DNA of 6,708 bases. It comes from an uncultured Clostridia bacterium (lineage in GTDB: Bacteria > Bacillota > Clostridia > Oscillospirales > Acutalibacteraceae). How positions within the stretch are numbered: position 1 is the stretch's first letter; each line of letters begins with the position of its first letter. This document shows, piece after piece, positions 6,214 through 6,708 of this stretch. The stretch is taken from positions 1 to 6,708 of the forward strand of contig CAMJYF010000105.1 of assembly GCA_946409885.1 (NCBI GenBank), given 5' to 3'. The notes under the pieces were generated by a model, which saw only the letters and a program-made list of their open reading frames with translations, did not search any database and was not told the origin of the DNA. A program made the translations under genes and the position numbers.

Positions 6214-6708
6214 ATGCCTTTAACCGAAATCCTGCAAAAGAACGCCGATTTTTACCCCAACGACGTGGCGCTGGTGGAGATCAACCCCAAGGTGGAAAGC
6301 AAATCGCTGATGACCTGGCGCGATTACTCCCTCATCGTCACCGACCCGTCGGAGGCCTACCGGAGGGAGATGACCTGGAGCAAGTTCAACAAGGACGCCA
6401 ACCGCATCGCCAACCTCCTGCTCTCCCGGGGCATCAAAAAGGGCGACAAGGCCGCCGTGCTGATGATGAACAGCATCGAGTGGCTGCCCGTCTACTTCGG
6501 CGTGCTGAAAACCGGCGCCATCGTGGTGCCGCTGAACTACCGCTACACCGCGGAAGAAATCAAGTACTGCATCGATAAAGCGGACGCGGACTATATTGTC
6601 TTCGGCCCGGAATTTGTGGGACGCATCGAGGATATCTACGCCAAGGTGCCCCACGTAAAAATGTGGATCTACGACGGCGAGGAATGCCCCAGCTTTGCGG
6701 AGGACCTG
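6214..6708 (+). CDS. AMP-forming acyl-CoA ligase-like protein (N-terminal part, runs off window)
   Basis: An open frame of 165 codons continues past the window end. The class I adenylate-forming superfamily (acyl-CoA synthetases and relatives) activates a carboxylate with ATP as an acyl-AMP, usually before transfer to CoA. Visible features are the N-terminal TEILQKNADFYPNDVALVE (4-22), TWSKFNKDANRIANLLLSRGIKKGDKAAVLMMNSIEWL (54-91), and GVLKTGAIVVPLNYRYTAEEI (96-116), a typical family block. The ATP-binding signature and C-terminal domain would lie beyond the window, so activity and substrate are unknown. Residues 26-52 appear as extra sequence before the usual TW..F element. The ATG at 6214 has AGGAAAG seven to eight bases upstream. 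The T-box leader directly ahead ties expression to an uncharged tRNA, so an amino-acid-linked role is likely (inference). Confidence 0.92.
   Translation, partial: MPLTEILQKNADFYPNDVALVEINPKVESKSLMTWRDYSLIVTDPSEAYRREMTWSKFNKDANRIANLLLSRGIKKGDKAAVLMMNSIEWLPVYFGVLKTGAIVVPLNYRYTAEEIKYCIDKADADYIVFGPEFVGRIEDIYAKVPHVKMWIYDGEECPSFAEDL

Noticed and set aside
6220..6654. A 144-codon minus-strand open frame opposite the ligase
   Set aside because: The plus-strand frame from 6214 has strong adenylate-forming ligase similarity, a ribosome-binding site and a T-box leader. The reverse frame has no recognisable protein features.

Overview
The window is GC-rich DNA that looks like a Bacillota (Clostridia) genome, probably a gut-type Oscillospiraceae or related lineage. 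The evidence is a tRNA-sensing T-box leader, Shine-Dalgarno sites of the GGAGG type ahead of most genes, sigma-A-type promoters and a bacterial V-type ATPase cluster in the order seen in Enterococcus hirae (ntpF-I-K-E). The genus assignment is inference.

Layout. Two transcription units diverge from an AT-rich intergenic region of about 475 bases (5739-6213). Leftward (minus strand) there are six tightly packed genes with gaps of 2 to 36 bases: a RecQ-like protein in which every ATPase motif I can align is degenerate (4689-5738), a Gfo/Idh/MocA-type oxidoreductase (3582-4652), then V-ATPase subunits G/H (ntpF), I/a (ntpI), K/c (ntpK) and E (ntpE). I see no terminator or second good promoter between them. 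The only strong promoter is a near-consensus TTGACA-N17-TACAAT just ahead of the RecQ-like gene, so all six could be one transcript. The remaining V-ATPase genes (C, F, A, B, D) are expected to the left of the window. Two direct copies of a 28-base hairpin repeat lie at the end of ntpE, and the second copy supplies its stop codon.

Rightward (plus strand) a promoter at 5875-5903 leads into a complete T-box riboswitch with Stem I K-turn and S-turn, a likely UAC (Tyr) specifier, Stem II, Stem III, a 7-base T-box bulge antiterminator and a competing terminator. It is followed by the first 165 codons of an AMP-forming (adenylate-forming) acyl-CoA ligase-like gene that runs off the window.

How the genes work together. 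The V-ATPase genes build part of the membrane Vo sector (K ring, subunit I) and its peripheral stalks (E/G). All side-chain ligands of the E. hirae sodium site are conserved in subunit K, so a sodium-pumping enzyme is predicted. The oxidoreductase and RecQ-like protein have no obvious mechanistic link to the pump. The ligase appears to be switched on when a tRNA, most likely tRNA-Tyr, is uncharged. The most novel element is the RecQ-like protein: an intact, well-promoted reading frame that keeps the two-lobe helicase pattern but has lost the catalytic residues.
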